Assembly: GCA_015295885.1 (NCBI GenBank) | Contig: DVEE01000134.1 | Span: forward strand, 1-7,377 | DNA from: Leptolyngbyaceae cyanobacterium M65_K2018_010 | GTDB taxonomy: Bacteria; Cyanobacteriota; Cyanobacteriia; Phormidesmidales; Phormidesmidaceae | Length of the DNA: 7,377 nucleotides | Direction: 5' to 3' | Part shown: one piece after another, positions 1-6,412 of the stretch | How positions within the stretch are numbered: the stretch's first letter is position 1 | Layout: each line of letters opens with the position of its first letter | The notes under the pieces: generated by a model | What the model was told of the DNA's origin: nothing | The model's input: only the letters and a program-made list of their open reading frames with translations | The model's database searches: none | Position numbers and translations under genes: made by a program

Positions 1-518
1 GAATTTGCGCCGGAAACGACCCGAGGATGCCCGTCTTGCTCACCGCCGAAGCCATTGCCCTATCGATTTTTCTGATTGTTGGGGTGACCTTTTCCCCCTA
101 CCTGATTTTTGATGTCCAAGAGGAGTACATCCTGCCCATTGGTATTACCGGGGTGGTGGCGATGGCGATTCAAAATGCTCTCATGAAAGAAGCCAAGGGG
201 GTCTTTAAGAGCTACATTCCTACCACCGTCATGACGGGTAATACCACCCAACTCACCATCGATCTAGTGCAGGTGGCCATTTCAAAGTTGGCTCCGAAAG
301 GCGATGAGAAAGCGGCCCTAGCGGCCGATGAGGCCATCGAGCGAATGGGACGAATCGTACCGATTATTTTGGGGTTTGCCCTGGGAGGCCTAGCCGCTAC
401 ATATTTCGTTTTAATTTCGGAAACTTGGTGGAGCTTGGTTCTGCCTACAATTGTTATATCGTTCATGGCGGTGGTGGCCTTTGCAGAACATGCCAGGGCC
501 GTTAGGGAAGAAGCCTGA
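1..518 (+). CDS. DUF1275 (YoaK-like) membrane protein, 5'-truncated by window edge
   Basis: This is the C-terminal part of an integral membrane protein of the DUF1275/YoaK family, whose transport or other role is unknown. The frame is open to the left edge (first full codon at base 3), so the ATG at 27 is probably internal and the true start lies outside the window. About 171 residues are visible, while family members usually have about 220-250. Counting from Met27, hydrophobic segments lie at about residues 8-28, 34-54, 110-130 and 135-152. The family signature is clear: an AIQNAL stretch (47-52) followed by a VMTGNTTQL motif (68-76), matching the usual MQNA...TGN pattern. A charged loop (about 88-108) separates the two membrane halves, and the protein ends in a short charged tail. 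The next gene starts 63 nt downstream on the same strand, but nothing ties the two functionally. Confidence 0.85.
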   Translation, partial: ICAGNDPRMPVLLTAEAIALSIFLIVGVTFSPYLIFDVQEEYILPIGITGVVAMAIQNALMKEAKGVFKSYIPTTVMTGNTTQLTIDLVQVAISKLAPKGDEKAALAADEAIERMGRIVPIILGFALGGLAATYFVLISETWWSLVLPTIVISFMAVVAFAEHARAVREEA

Positions 519-581
519 TCGGCGTTGATTGAGCAGCCATTGGGCAGTTCAGATTCTTAATGATACGGAGATTACCTGAGT

Positions 582-1181
582 ATGCTACGGACATTGATTT
601 CTATTACAGTCTGCACCTTGATGGCGATGCTGCTCGTGGTCAGCCCCGCCCAAGCCAAGCCTCTAGCCTTGCCCTGGCTACAGGATATTGATTTAACCGC
701 CGACCAGCAGGAGTTAATGGAGCAGTTGGAGTCTAAATACGTCCCTGAGATTGAAGCCATTCTGTTTCCTGATCAGCGCGAGAAGTTCGAAAAAGCAGTT
801 CAGGAGGGGTATAGCATGCGCAAGACCTTCAAGCTCATGGCCTTGACCCCCAAGCAAAAGGCTGACCTGGCTGCAACCATGAAGTCCATCCCTAAAAAGG
901 AGTTGTTCGCCTCATTAACTCCAGATCAAAAGAAAGAGATCTTCATTAAGAAGAAAGAACTCTTTATGCCCACCCCTGAGGAAATTGTTGAAAAAATCGA
1001 GGCGGGGATGAAGGCTAAGGAAACCTTTAAGCCCGATGTGCCTGGGGCGGAAATGGCTCCTACCGCTGAGGAAATTAAGGAAAAAATTAAGCTGGGCCTA
1101 GAGAAAAAGAAGGAATTCATGCCCAGCCTGGATGAAATCAAAGCAAAGATTACGGAGAAGATGGAGAGCCTGTCCGAGTAG
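582..1181 (+). CDS. Secreted helical LTxxQ-motif (Spy/CpxP-like) protein with C-terminal repeats
   Basis: A predicted periplasmic protein of 199 residues. It opens with a Sec signal peptide: LRT, a hydrophobic core at about 5-20, then SPAQA with likely cleavage after Ala25. The mature part is rich in Lys and Glu, almost all helical, and has no membrane segment. LTxxQ-type motifs occur at 38-42 (LTADQ), 88-92 (LTPKQ) and 112-116 (LTPDQ), with a related FPDQREKF at 62-69. These motifs characterise the Spy/CpxP periplasmic chaperone superfamily. The C-terminal third repeats a PTxEEIxEKI unit at about 130-151 and 160-181, with a shorter copy at 181-199. The start is ATG 582, preceded by CGGAG at 566-570, a usable but slightly distant ribosome site. 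It may share a transcript with the upstream DUF1275 gene. Assignment to the superfamily rests on motifs; chaperone activity is inference. Confidence 0.75.
   Translation: MLRTLISITVCTLMAMLLVVSPAQAKPLALPWLQDIDLTADQQELMEQLESKYVPEIEAILFPDQREKFEKAVQEGYSMRKTFKLMALTPKQKADLAATMKSIPKKELFASLTPDQKKEIFIKKKELFMPTPEEIVEKIEAGMKAKETFKPDVPGAEMAPTAEEIKEKIKLGLEKKKEFMPSLDEIKAKITEKMESLSE
969..1178 (+). repeat. Intragenic tandem repeat, about 90 nt period
   Basis: The 3' third of the secreted LTxxQ-protein gene holds two clear copies and one partial copy of a unit with a 30-codon period. Copy 1 (residues 130-151) reads PTPEEIVEKIEAG then KAKETFKP; copy 2 (160-181) reads PTAEEIKEKIKLG then EKKKEFMP; copy 3 (181-199) starts PSLDEIKAKI. 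The similarity is also visible in the DNA, where a GCTGAGGAAATT-like block recurs, so recent duplication is plausible. The copies would form amphipathic charged helices capped by Pro. Confidence 0.7.
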
Positions 1182-1220
1182 TTCTAGCCTTGAGTGCTGA
1201 CTAACTCGAAGATAAACCCG

Positions 1221-1259
1221 CCAAGCCTGTCTTTTGGTTTCAAGGGGCAGGTTTTGGCT
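1221..1259 (+). terminator. Imperfect hairpin downstream of the secreted protein gene
   Basis: GCCAAGCCTG (1221-1230) can pair with CAGGTTTTGGC (1249-1259), giving a stem of about ten pairs with one G-T pair and one bulged T around an 18-nt loop. It lies 40 nt after the stop codon of the secreted LTxxQ protein and 84 nt before pilD, where a terminator would be expected. No T-tract follows, so intrinsic termination is only a possibility. Confidence 0.25.
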
Positions 1260-1342
1260 ATGCTTGGGTTTGGCGAACCTGGTGGAGTTTGTCTCGGGCC
1301 CAAGGCCGGTTATCCTGGGCTTAGCTTTGACGGGTGGGTTGT

Positions 1343-2155
1343 ATGGATAGCCTGATGGTCTCCGGGTTAGTATTTGGGCTGGGGGCTGCCCTAGGTAGCT
1401 TTCTCAACGTGGTGATTTATCGCTTACCCCAGGGGCTATCGCTGCTATATCCGCCTTCCCATTGCCCCCAGTGCCACACCCGCCTGAAGCCCTACGATAA
1501 TGTCCCCATCCTGGGGTGGCTCTGGTTAGGCGGACGATGTCGCCATTGCAAGGCTCCTATCTCAGCCCGCTACCCCCTGATTGAGGGGTTAACCGGAGGG
1601 CTCTTTTTAGTGACCTTCTGGGGCTGGGGACTAACCTGGTGGACGGTGGCCTACTGGATCTTACTGGCCTGGCTGATTGCCCTAGCCTTTATCGATTTAG
1701 ATACCCTGACCTTGCCTAACCCTCTGACCCAAAGCGGCCTGGTGGTGGGGCTACTGGCCCAGGCCATGATTCCTTACCTACAAACGGGCAGTTGGAGCAA
1801 CGGGTTAAGGGGGTTGATGGCAGGGATCATTGGTGCGGTGTTGGGCATTTGGCTGTTTGAGGGGATTACGCTGTTAGCGTCCTTGGCCCTAGGGCAAACG
1901 GCGATGGGTGGAGGAGATGCCAAACTAGCGGCCATGCTAGGGGCCTGGTTAGGCTGGCCAGGGGTTTTGCTAAGTGGCTTTTTGGCCTGTTTAGTGGGGG
2001 CCTTGGTGGGGGGAGGCGCGATCGCCCTGGGGGTGATCAGCCGTCGCCACCCCATGCCCTTTGGTCCCTTTCTGGCGATTGGCGCCCTCCTGACCCTACT
2101 CTGGGGGGATACCCTGATAGCTACCTACCGATCCCTATTTTTCCCAACCCTGTAA
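1343..2155 (+). CDS. pilD: Type IV prepilin peptidase / N-methyltransferase PilD
   Basis: An inner-membrane aspartic protease (A24 family) that cleaves the leader of type IV prepilins and methylates the new N-terminal residue, needed for pili, twitching motility and DNA uptake. The N-terminal A24_N domain has the GSFLNVVIYRLP motif and two Cys pairs (C41/C44 and C66/C69, numbered from ATG 1343) that bind zinc in the family. The peptidase part keeps both catalytic motifs: FIDLDTLTLPN (D118/D120) and GGGDAK (D192), followed by a PFGPFLA motif near 239-245. About seven to eight hydrophobic segments fill the rest. At 270 residues it is of normal length and looks intact. ATG 1343 is preferred because a GGGTGGG tract lies just upstream; an in-frame GTG at 1334 would add three residues. 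No pilin or pilus-assembly gene is adjacent, as is common in cyanobacteria. Confidence 0.95.
   Translation: MDSLMVSGLVFGLGAALGSFLNVVIYRLPQGLSLLYPPSHCPQCHTRLKPYDNVPILGWLWLGGRCRHCKAPISARYPLIEGLTGGLFLVTFWGWGLTWWTVAYWILLAWLIALAFIDLDTLTLPNPLTQSGLVVGLLAQAMIPYLQTGSWSNGLRGLMAGIIGAVLGIWLFEGITLLASLALGQTAMGGGDAKLAAMLGAWLGWPGVLLSGFLACLVGALVGGGAIALGVISRRHPMPFGPFLAIGALLTLLWGDTLIATYRSLFFPTL
2018..2025. repeat. HIP1 octamer GCGATCGC
   Basis: A perfect copy of the highly iterated palindrome GCGATCGC, over-represented in many cyanobacterial genomes, inside pilD. It is the only exact copy I found in the window. It supports the cyanobacterial assignment but is weak evidence alone. Confidence 0.7.
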
Positions 2156-2202
2156 CCCTTCAGCGAGGCTTGCAAGACCACCACCCGCACCCCCAGAAGT
2201 AG

Positions 2203-2499
2203 TTAAAGCACCACCCTGTACCACTGCACATCGGGGGGATGCTCTACCAGTTCAGGGATTTCACGAATTAATTCATCCATGTAGCCGGAGCGATAGTGGG
2301 TTTGGAAGGCGGCATCATCGACCCATTCACCAATGCCGATAAACTCTAAGGGATTAGCCGTTCCCTGCCAGAGTTCGTAGCGCAAACAGCCTGGCTCTTG
2401 ACGACTCAATTCTGCCACTTCGATCAAGAGTGACTTCAGGGTTGCGGCTGCCTCAGCTTTGGCAATTACTTTTGAAATCGTGTGGACCTTTCCAGTCAT
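2203..2499 (-). CDS. Antibiotic biosynthesis monooxygenase (ABM/YgiN-like) family protein
   Basis: A 98-residue cytosolic protein with the features of the ABM domain, a dimeric ferredoxin-like alpha/beta barrel found in small cofactor-free monooxygenases such as quinol monooxygenase YgiN and in heme-degrading IsdG-type enzymes. Visible family features are the opening strand (VHTISKVIAKAE), a helix with LKSLLIEVAELSRQEPGCLRYELWQ (about 22-45), the strand pattern FIGIGEWVDDAAFQTHYRS (about 53-71), and a short C-terminal strand (VQWYRVVL). The EPGCLRYEL and EW...AFxxH patterns are typical. The substrate cannot be read from the sequence. ATG 2499 is preceded, on its own strand, by AAGGG about 9-10 nt upstream. 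It is the last gene of the minus-strand series, 85 nt after the pentapeptide gene, and converges on pilD with 47 nt between the stops. Confidence 0.85.
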   Translation of the reverse strand: MTGKVHTISKVIAKAEAAATLKSLLIEVAELSRQEPGCLRYELWQGTANPLEFIGIGEWVDDAAFQTHYRSGYMDELIREIPELVEHPPDVQWYRVVL

Positions 2500-2584
2500 G
2501 GCAACTACCCTTGCAGAGCGAGTATCCTCTTAATTTTTGCAGGTCTTTGTCCGATCACAGGTCAGGCCAGCTTAGTTTCCCGAT

Positions 2585-3229
2585 TCAAGCTAGGGAAGTA
2601 CCCACCAGGCAAGCTCCGGTGAGGTTCACCCCTTCAAGCTGGGCCCCCATCAGGTCGGCACAGAGCAGATTAGCCCCCACTAGGGAAGCACCCGATAGAT
2701 TGGCTTGCCTGAGGTCAGCTTCTTCCAGGTTAGCGTTGTCCAGCCGGGCTCCCTGAAAATCGGCCTGACCGCAATCGGCCCCTTTGAGATTGGCATCGGT
2801 GAGATTGGCGCCACGCAAATCAGCCCCCCGCAGGTCTACCCCCTGCAGGTTGACCCCGATTAAGTTGCTACCACTGAGGAAGGCTCCGGCCAGACTCACC
2901 CCCGACAAACAGGCCCCCATTAGGTTGGCCCCGCGTAGATTCGCGCCGCGCAGGTCGGCCCCAGTGAGGTCGCTCTGCATCAGGTTGGCCCCCCAGAGAT
3001 TGGCCCGCAGATCAGTGCCAGTCAAGTTGGCCCCCATCAGGTTACTGCCCTCCAGGTGGGCCTGGGCCAGGGAGGCGTGGCTAAGGTTCGCGCCTACCAG
3101 GTTCGCCCCAGGGAGATGAACTCCGGTCAGGTTACTGCCAGAAAGATCGGTGTCTTCCAGGTCAGCACCCGGCAGGTGGCGAATTTGGCCGCTGCGGAGG
3201 GCCGTTAAATCTAAGGCGTCACTGGGCAC
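2585..3229 (-). CDS. Pentapeptide-repeat protein
   Basis: A 214-residue protein made almost wholly of pentapeptide repeats, A(D/N)LxG, from residue 22 to the end (about 39 units), after a short lead with LRSGQIRHLPGADLED. Such repeats fold into a right-handed quadrilateral beta helix with Leu/Phe inside. Biochemical roles are mostly unknown; MfpA/Qnr-type DNA mimics are one case, but nothing here points to gyrase. There is no signal peptide or membrane segment, so it is probably cytosolic. The chosen start is GTG 3229, because the lead resembles other cyanobacterial members and the frame is closed by the upstream gene's TAA only nine nucleotides earlier. No Shine-Dalgarno sequence is visible, since the coding strand is pyrimidine-rich there, so translation may depend on coupling to the DICT gene. 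A one-residue deletion in the repeat register occurs at residues 72-75, and C153 replaces a core Leu. Confidence 0.9.
   Translation of the reverse strand: MPSDALDLTALRSGQIRHLPGADLEDTDLSGSNLTGVHLPGANLVGANLSHASLAQAHLEGSNLMGANLTGTDLRANLWGANLMQSDLTGADLRGANLRGANLMGACLSGVSLAGAFLSGSNLIGVNLQGVDLRGADLRGANLTDANLKGADCGQADFQGARLDNANLEEADLRQANLSGASLVGANLLCADLMGAQLEGVNLTGACLVGTSLA
2588..3166 (-). repeat. Pentapeptide (15-nt) repeat array
   Basis: About 39 units of a 15-nt codon repeat encode A(D/N)LxG pentapeptides. On the + strand this appears as recurring AGGTTGGCCCC-like blocks. The unit period holds through residue 71, is broken once by the four-residue unit TDLR (3005-3016), then runs unbroken from residue 76 to the C-terminus, where the last unit is TSLA. 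Confidence 0.9.
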
Positions 3230-3238
3230 AGAATCAAC

Positions 3239-4624
3239 TTAGGAAGGAAGGAGTTGGGAGGAAGTCAGGCCTGTATCTGGGATGGCCAGATCGGAGCTTA
3301 ACAACCCCGCCCCCAGGGTAATTTTTGTAGGAATAGTAGGCAAGCTCATGCCCTGTTGCAAACCCATCACCAGCAGCGCCAAGATTTCGACTAACTTTGG
3401 GTCCCAGCGTTGGCCAACTTCCCCTTGGCAGGTGGCGAGTGCCTCTGCCAGGAGATCCAGGTGACGATCCGTTGGTGTTTGGCGCCGCCGCTCCGCCACC
3501 CGGTGCTGAAACTCGGCTACTAAACCTAGCATACGAGATTCCAGGGGGATCGCATCGCCGGCCAGGCCAGCGGGATAACCGCTACCATCCCACCATTCGC
3601 CTTGGTGGGCGATGATGGTGGCCACGGCCCGTAGGCGGGGCATTAACCGCAGGGTTTGCACCTCGGGCACCAGTGGGCAACTGGGGCCATCGCTGATTAG
3701 GGTGGTTGAATCTGGAACCGGGGCGATGCGGTACAGCATACCGGCCAGTCGGAGTCGTTGCAGCTGCCAGGCTGGTAGATCCAACAACTGCCCCATCATT
3801 TCTAGCAGGGCAACCACCTCCCGGGCCGCTAGCGGATTATGGGGATCGCTGAGGTCCACCAGTTGGGCCATGCGTAGAAAGGCCTGAACTTCGTTGGAAA
3901 CCAGATTTTGATCTAAATCCTCGACCAGGCTAAAAGCTAGGTTGCCACGCAGGCCCTGTCGGCTGGTTTGTAGATAATGCACTACCTGACTGACGGTATG
4001 ATTGACCACCGCGGCTTCAGCACAGGGGAGGGAAGGATTTTGTTGCTTAAGCCTGGCGAGTTGGGCGGCCAACTGGGTTTGTAGGGCGGGGTCATAGGAG
4101 CCGATGTGATCAATCGCTAGATCCACCGTTTGGCTAACCAGGGCTGGTTCAAAGGTCCAAAAGCCATAGAACTTGCGCTCCAAATCCTGCTGCGGTAAAC
4201 CCACCTTGCCATAGTCTGCGGGCGACAGTTCCTGACAAAGCACCATGGCGGTGTAGTCGGGAGCCAGAATCATTAAATGCCACTCCTGGGCCACCGGATC
4301 ATCGTCTGTCAGGTCGATCAGGGCCACATTATCTCGCTGGCTGGTGGGATGATCCTGGAAACCCGCCTCGGGGCAAGCCATAATCACAATTTGCTGGGCT
4401 TTATCGGCAATCGCCCCGTAGCGGTCGGCCTCCTGGAGATACCACTTACCCCGTTGGAAGGCGGTGATCACCAGGGGAGCCGTTCCGGCAGTTAGGATAC
4501 AGTCCTCCAGGGCATGGCAAAGGGCAACCAGAGTATTCTTGTAATAGACGCCGTAGTTCAGCGGTGTGGTGTCCGATTCGGCTTGGCTATCGACCAGGCG
4601 TTTTAGGATTGACCCCTCCAACAT
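3239..4624 (-). CDS. DICT sensory domain protein with degenerate HD-GYP-like C-terminal domain
   Basis: A 461-residue predicted cytosolic signalling protein. Residues about 15-175 resemble the DICT domain, a sensory module linked to diguanylate cyclases and two-component systems: LNYGVYYKNTLVALCHALED (22-41), ITAFQRGKWYLQEADRYG (53-70), and WTFEPALV (156-163). Residues about 285-420 align with HD-GYP phosphodiesterase domains: LRLAGMLYRIAPVPD, then IIAHQGEWWDGSGYPAGLAGDAIPL (337-361) and a late WDPKLVEIL (407-415). The expected HD doublet reads Y298-R299, although H340 and the GYP of 349-351 remain. Loss of the metal-binding HD suggests no c-di-GMP hydrolysis and perhaps a binding or scaffold role; this is inference. 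ATG 4624 has a strong ribosome site (4632-4640). The pentapeptide gene follows 9 nt after the stop, in frame. Confidence 0.8.
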   Translation of the reverse strand: MLEGSILKRLVDSQAESDTTPLNYGVYYKNTLVALCHALEDCILTAGTAPLVITAFQRGKWYLQEADRYGAIADKAQQIVIMACPEAGFQDHPTSQRDNVALIDLTDDDPVAQEWHLMILAPDYTAMVLCQELSPADYGKVGLPQQDLERKFYGFWTFEPALVSQTVDLAIDHIGSYDPALQTQLAAQLARLKQQNPSLPCAEAAVVNHTVSQVVHYLQTSRQGLRGNLAFSLVEDLDQNLVSNEVQAFLRMAQLVDLSDPHNPLAAREVVALLEMMGQLLDLPAWQLQRLRLAGMLYRIAPVPDSTTLISDGPSCPLVPEVQTLRLMPRLRAVATIIAHQGEWWDGSGYPAGLAGDAIPLESRMLGLVAEFQHRVAERRRQTPTDRHLDLLAEALATCQGEVGQRWDPKLVEILALLVMGLQQGMSLPTIPTKITLGAGLLSSDLAIPDTGLTSSQLLPS

Positions 4625-4631
4625 TCAGTTA

Positions 4632-4640
4632 CCCTCTCCC
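4632..4640 (-). promoter_or_regulatory. Ribosome binding site of the DICT-domain gene
   Basis: On the minus strand this reads GGGAGAGGG, with a 7-nt spacer to ATG 4624. It is the best Shine-Dalgarno match in the window, supports this start, and contrasts with the following pentapeptide gene, which has none. Confidence 0.65.
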
Positions 4641-4661
4641 TAACCCCTACCTATTCGGATA

Positions 4662-4688
4662 ATAACTCAGCGGGCTGACCCGGGTTAT
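4662..4688. promoter_or_regulatory. Interrupted inverted repeat upstream of the DICT-domain gene
   Basis: The stretch reads ATAAC TCAGC GG GCTGA CCCGG GTTAT. TCAGC pairs with GCTGA around GG, and the outer ATAAC pairs with GTTAT, leaving CCCGG bulged on one side. It also contains the palindrome ACCCGGGT at 4678-4685. It sits 37 nt upstream of the DICT start and 79 nt past the radical SAM stop, so it could be an operator, part of a leader RNA, or an attenuator. No T-tract follows on either strand. Confidence 0.35.
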
Positions 4689-4698
4689 CATGAGCGAT

Positions 4699-4716
4699 TT
4701 CCTAGTCCCTTCCTAG
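4699..4716. promoter_or_regulatory. TTCCTAG direct repeat with 11-bp period
   Basis: Two exact copies of TTCCTAG (4699-4705 and 4710-4716) are separated by four bases, so they lie one helical turn apart. This spacing is typical of tandem sites for OmpR-class response regulators. The pair lies 75-92 bp upstream of the DICT gene in the gap after the radical SAM gene. Regulator identity is unknown, and two 7-mers could match by chance. Confidence 0.3.
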
Positions 4717-4766
4717 CTTGCCCATTGTCCGGGTAGGGAAGCTTGGCACTCAAAGCCAGCAACACC

Positions 4767-6365
4767 CTAGGCAGAAACGGCGGCAAGGGGGCGACGATCA
4801 CGCTCCACGGGTGCGCTCAGGGCTTCCTCTAAGGGGGCTCGGCCTAGCCGTTCTTCTAGGATATCCATCACCTCGCGGCCAAAGTCATCGGGGTTGCGCT
4901 GCCACGCCTCTAGACAGACTTCCCCAAAGAACGACCCCAAGGGTTCCGGGTTCCACAGCAACTTCTTCGATACCCAGGGCAGATGAATATCTAAGGGGTT
5001 GTAGTCTCGCCGTAGGATGTTCTGATCAAAGGCATATTCTTCCAGGTGGGTGTGGGGTTGTAGACCAATGAAGAAAATCGCCGGCTCCACCTTATCCCGG
5101 CCAAACACCTCTTCCAGGGCACGATGGTAGGCAATGGTCTGACGAATCGTATCGAACCGCTCATCAATCACATTGAAGGAATAGTTGACGGAAACGAGGT
5201 CATTAAAGCCCGCCGCCTTCAAGTCCTTACAGTTTTGCAGCACTGTGCGCAGGTTGTAGCCCATGCGCATTTTCCGTACCAGCTCCTGGGAGCCACTGGT
5301 GATACCAATTTCAAAATAATTCATGCCCGTAGCCACCATCAGCCGACAGAGTTGCGGGGTTAAATTATCGGCCCGAATGTAGGCCGCCCAGTGGATATCG
5401 TTCATCCCCGCGGCCAGAATTTTTTGCAGCAATTCTTCGGCGTCCTGGATAAAGCGACGAGCTGGAATGAACTGGGCATCGGTAAACCAAAAATTACGAA
5501 CGCCGCGATCATAAAGCTGCTGCATCTCGGCCACAACTTCGTCCGCGGGGTTAATGCGAACCTGTTTACCTTCTACAACGGTATAAATGCAGTAACAGCA
5601 GTTGTGGGGGCATCCTCGCTTGGTTTGAACGCCAATGTAAAAATCCTGCTCCTGCAGGTAGTAATCAAACTCTGGCCAAATTGCCGCAATATAGTCGTAG
5701 TTACAGGCCGTTTTTTCCACTGGGGCAGGCTCTTCATGGATCAGGCGAGGTCTGGGCTGGGTCTGACCAACTACGTAGCAGCGTTGATCGGAAAAATCTT
5801 CCCCCCGCAGTAATCGCTCCAGTAAGACCTCTCCCTCACCGACAGAAATGATGGTGCCCTGGGGCAGTCGGTTGTGGAGTTGCTCATAGAACACGCTCAC
5901 TGCACCGCCACCTACCACCAGAGTCACCTTCGAGCAATACCGTTGGGCTCGCTGCCAGCCTCGTTTGATCAGCCCCTGGTTGCGCCATAGTTCTGCCAAA
6001 TAGGTGGTGGCCATACGCAGCCCCCCCAAAGCGCCGCGCAGCTTGAGCCAGGGGTTACGAGCGTAGAAAAATTCGAAGGCATTTTGTAGCGGGTTGCCCC
6101 CCCGACCGCCCACCGGCGCAAAGATTTGAATATCCCGCCAGGAAAAAACCAGCAAGGTGGGTTGAAACTGATCGATGCAACGATCTAAGGCCGATCCATA
6201 GTCCAGAGGTGGCACCGCCCCTAGGTCAAAGATTCGCTGATCCACGGCAGGGAATTGTTTGTGGACATGGTCAGCGAGATACACCACCCCGATGGGAAAG
6301 ATCGGATTACAGGGTAGCCGCACGTAGAGGATGCGTTGGGAAGAGGTAGCAGGCAAGGTCATCAT
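4767..6365 (-). CDS. B12-binding-domain-like radical SAM protein (cyanobacterial, PSII high-light acclimation type)
   Basis: A 532-residue cytosolic radical SAM protein. The N-terminal part resembles the B12-binding-like domain of such enzymes: RILYVRLPCNP (11-21), a strand ending LLVFSW (71-76), VVGGGAVS (150-157) and SVGEGE (174-179). No DxHxxG cobalamin motif is visible, so cobalamin binding is uncertain. The radical SAM core holds the cluster-binding CxxxCxxC as C252, C256 and C259 within KRGCPHNCCYC, followed by WFTDAQF (293-299), WAAYIRADNL (326-335) and FEIGITSGSQ (351-360), the usual barrel strands. The C-terminal part carries GLQPHTHLE (434-442). The overall sequence resembles proteins labelled 'photosystem II high light acclimation radical SAM protein' in cyanobacterial genomes; this is from memory and the substrate is unknown. 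Two adjacent ATG codons (6365 and 6362) could start it, with no strong ribosome site. Divergent from the DUF1830 gene. Confidence 0.85.
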   Translation of the reverse strand: MMTLPATSSQRILYVRLPCNPIFPIGVVYLADHVHKQFPAVDQRIFDLGAVPPLDYGSALDRCIDQFQPTLLVFSWRDIQIFAPVGGRGGNPLQNAFEFFYARNPWLKLRGALGGLRMATTYLAELWRNQGLIKRGWQRAQRYCSKVTLVVGGGAVSVFYEQLHNRLPQGTIISVGEGEVLLERLLRGEDFSDQRCYVVGQTQPRPRLIHEEPAPVEKTACNYDYIAAIWPEFDYYLQEQDFYIGVQTKRGCPHNCCYCIYTVVEGKQVRINPADEVVAEMQQLYDRGVRNFWFTDAQFIPARRFIQDAEELLQKILAAGMNDIHWAAYIRADNLTPQLCRLMVATGMNYFEIGITSGSQELVRKMRMGYNLRTVLQNCKDLKAAGFNDLVSVNYSFNVIDERFDTIRQTIAYHRALEEVFGRDKVEPAIFFIGLQPHTHLEEYAFDQNILRRDYNPLDIHLPWVSKKLLWNPEPLGSFFGEVCLEAWQRNPDDFGREVMDILEERLGRAPLEEALSAPVERDRRPLAAVSA

Positions 6366-6412
6366 GGAGCAGGTTAAAGCGGGCTCAGCAGCAAGCTAAA
6401 TGAGGAAAAAAG

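Noticed and set aside
1190..1212. Hairpin CTTGAGT / ACTC-G-AAG after the secreted protein gene, as a terminator
   Set aside because: The stem has a bulge and no T-tract follows; the hairpin at 1221-1259 is longer, though also weak.
582..2155. Functional link between the secreted LTxxQ protein and pilD
   Set aside because: The 'pilus assembly/Cpx' label of the LTxxQ superfamily refers to CpxP and chaperone-usher pili, not type IV pili; adjacency alone does not support a link, and 161 nt with a hairpin separate the genes.
2169..2176. Palindrome CTTGCAAG between the convergent pilD and ABM genes, as a bidirectional terminator
   Set aside because: Only eight bases, no loop and no T-tract on either side.
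2430..3119. Long open frames on the + strand opposite the pentapeptide gene (2430-2756 and 2784-3119)
   Set aside because: They are an artefact of the repeated 15-nt codon pattern read on the other strand; the products are low-complexity Arg/Pro/Ala strings with no domain.
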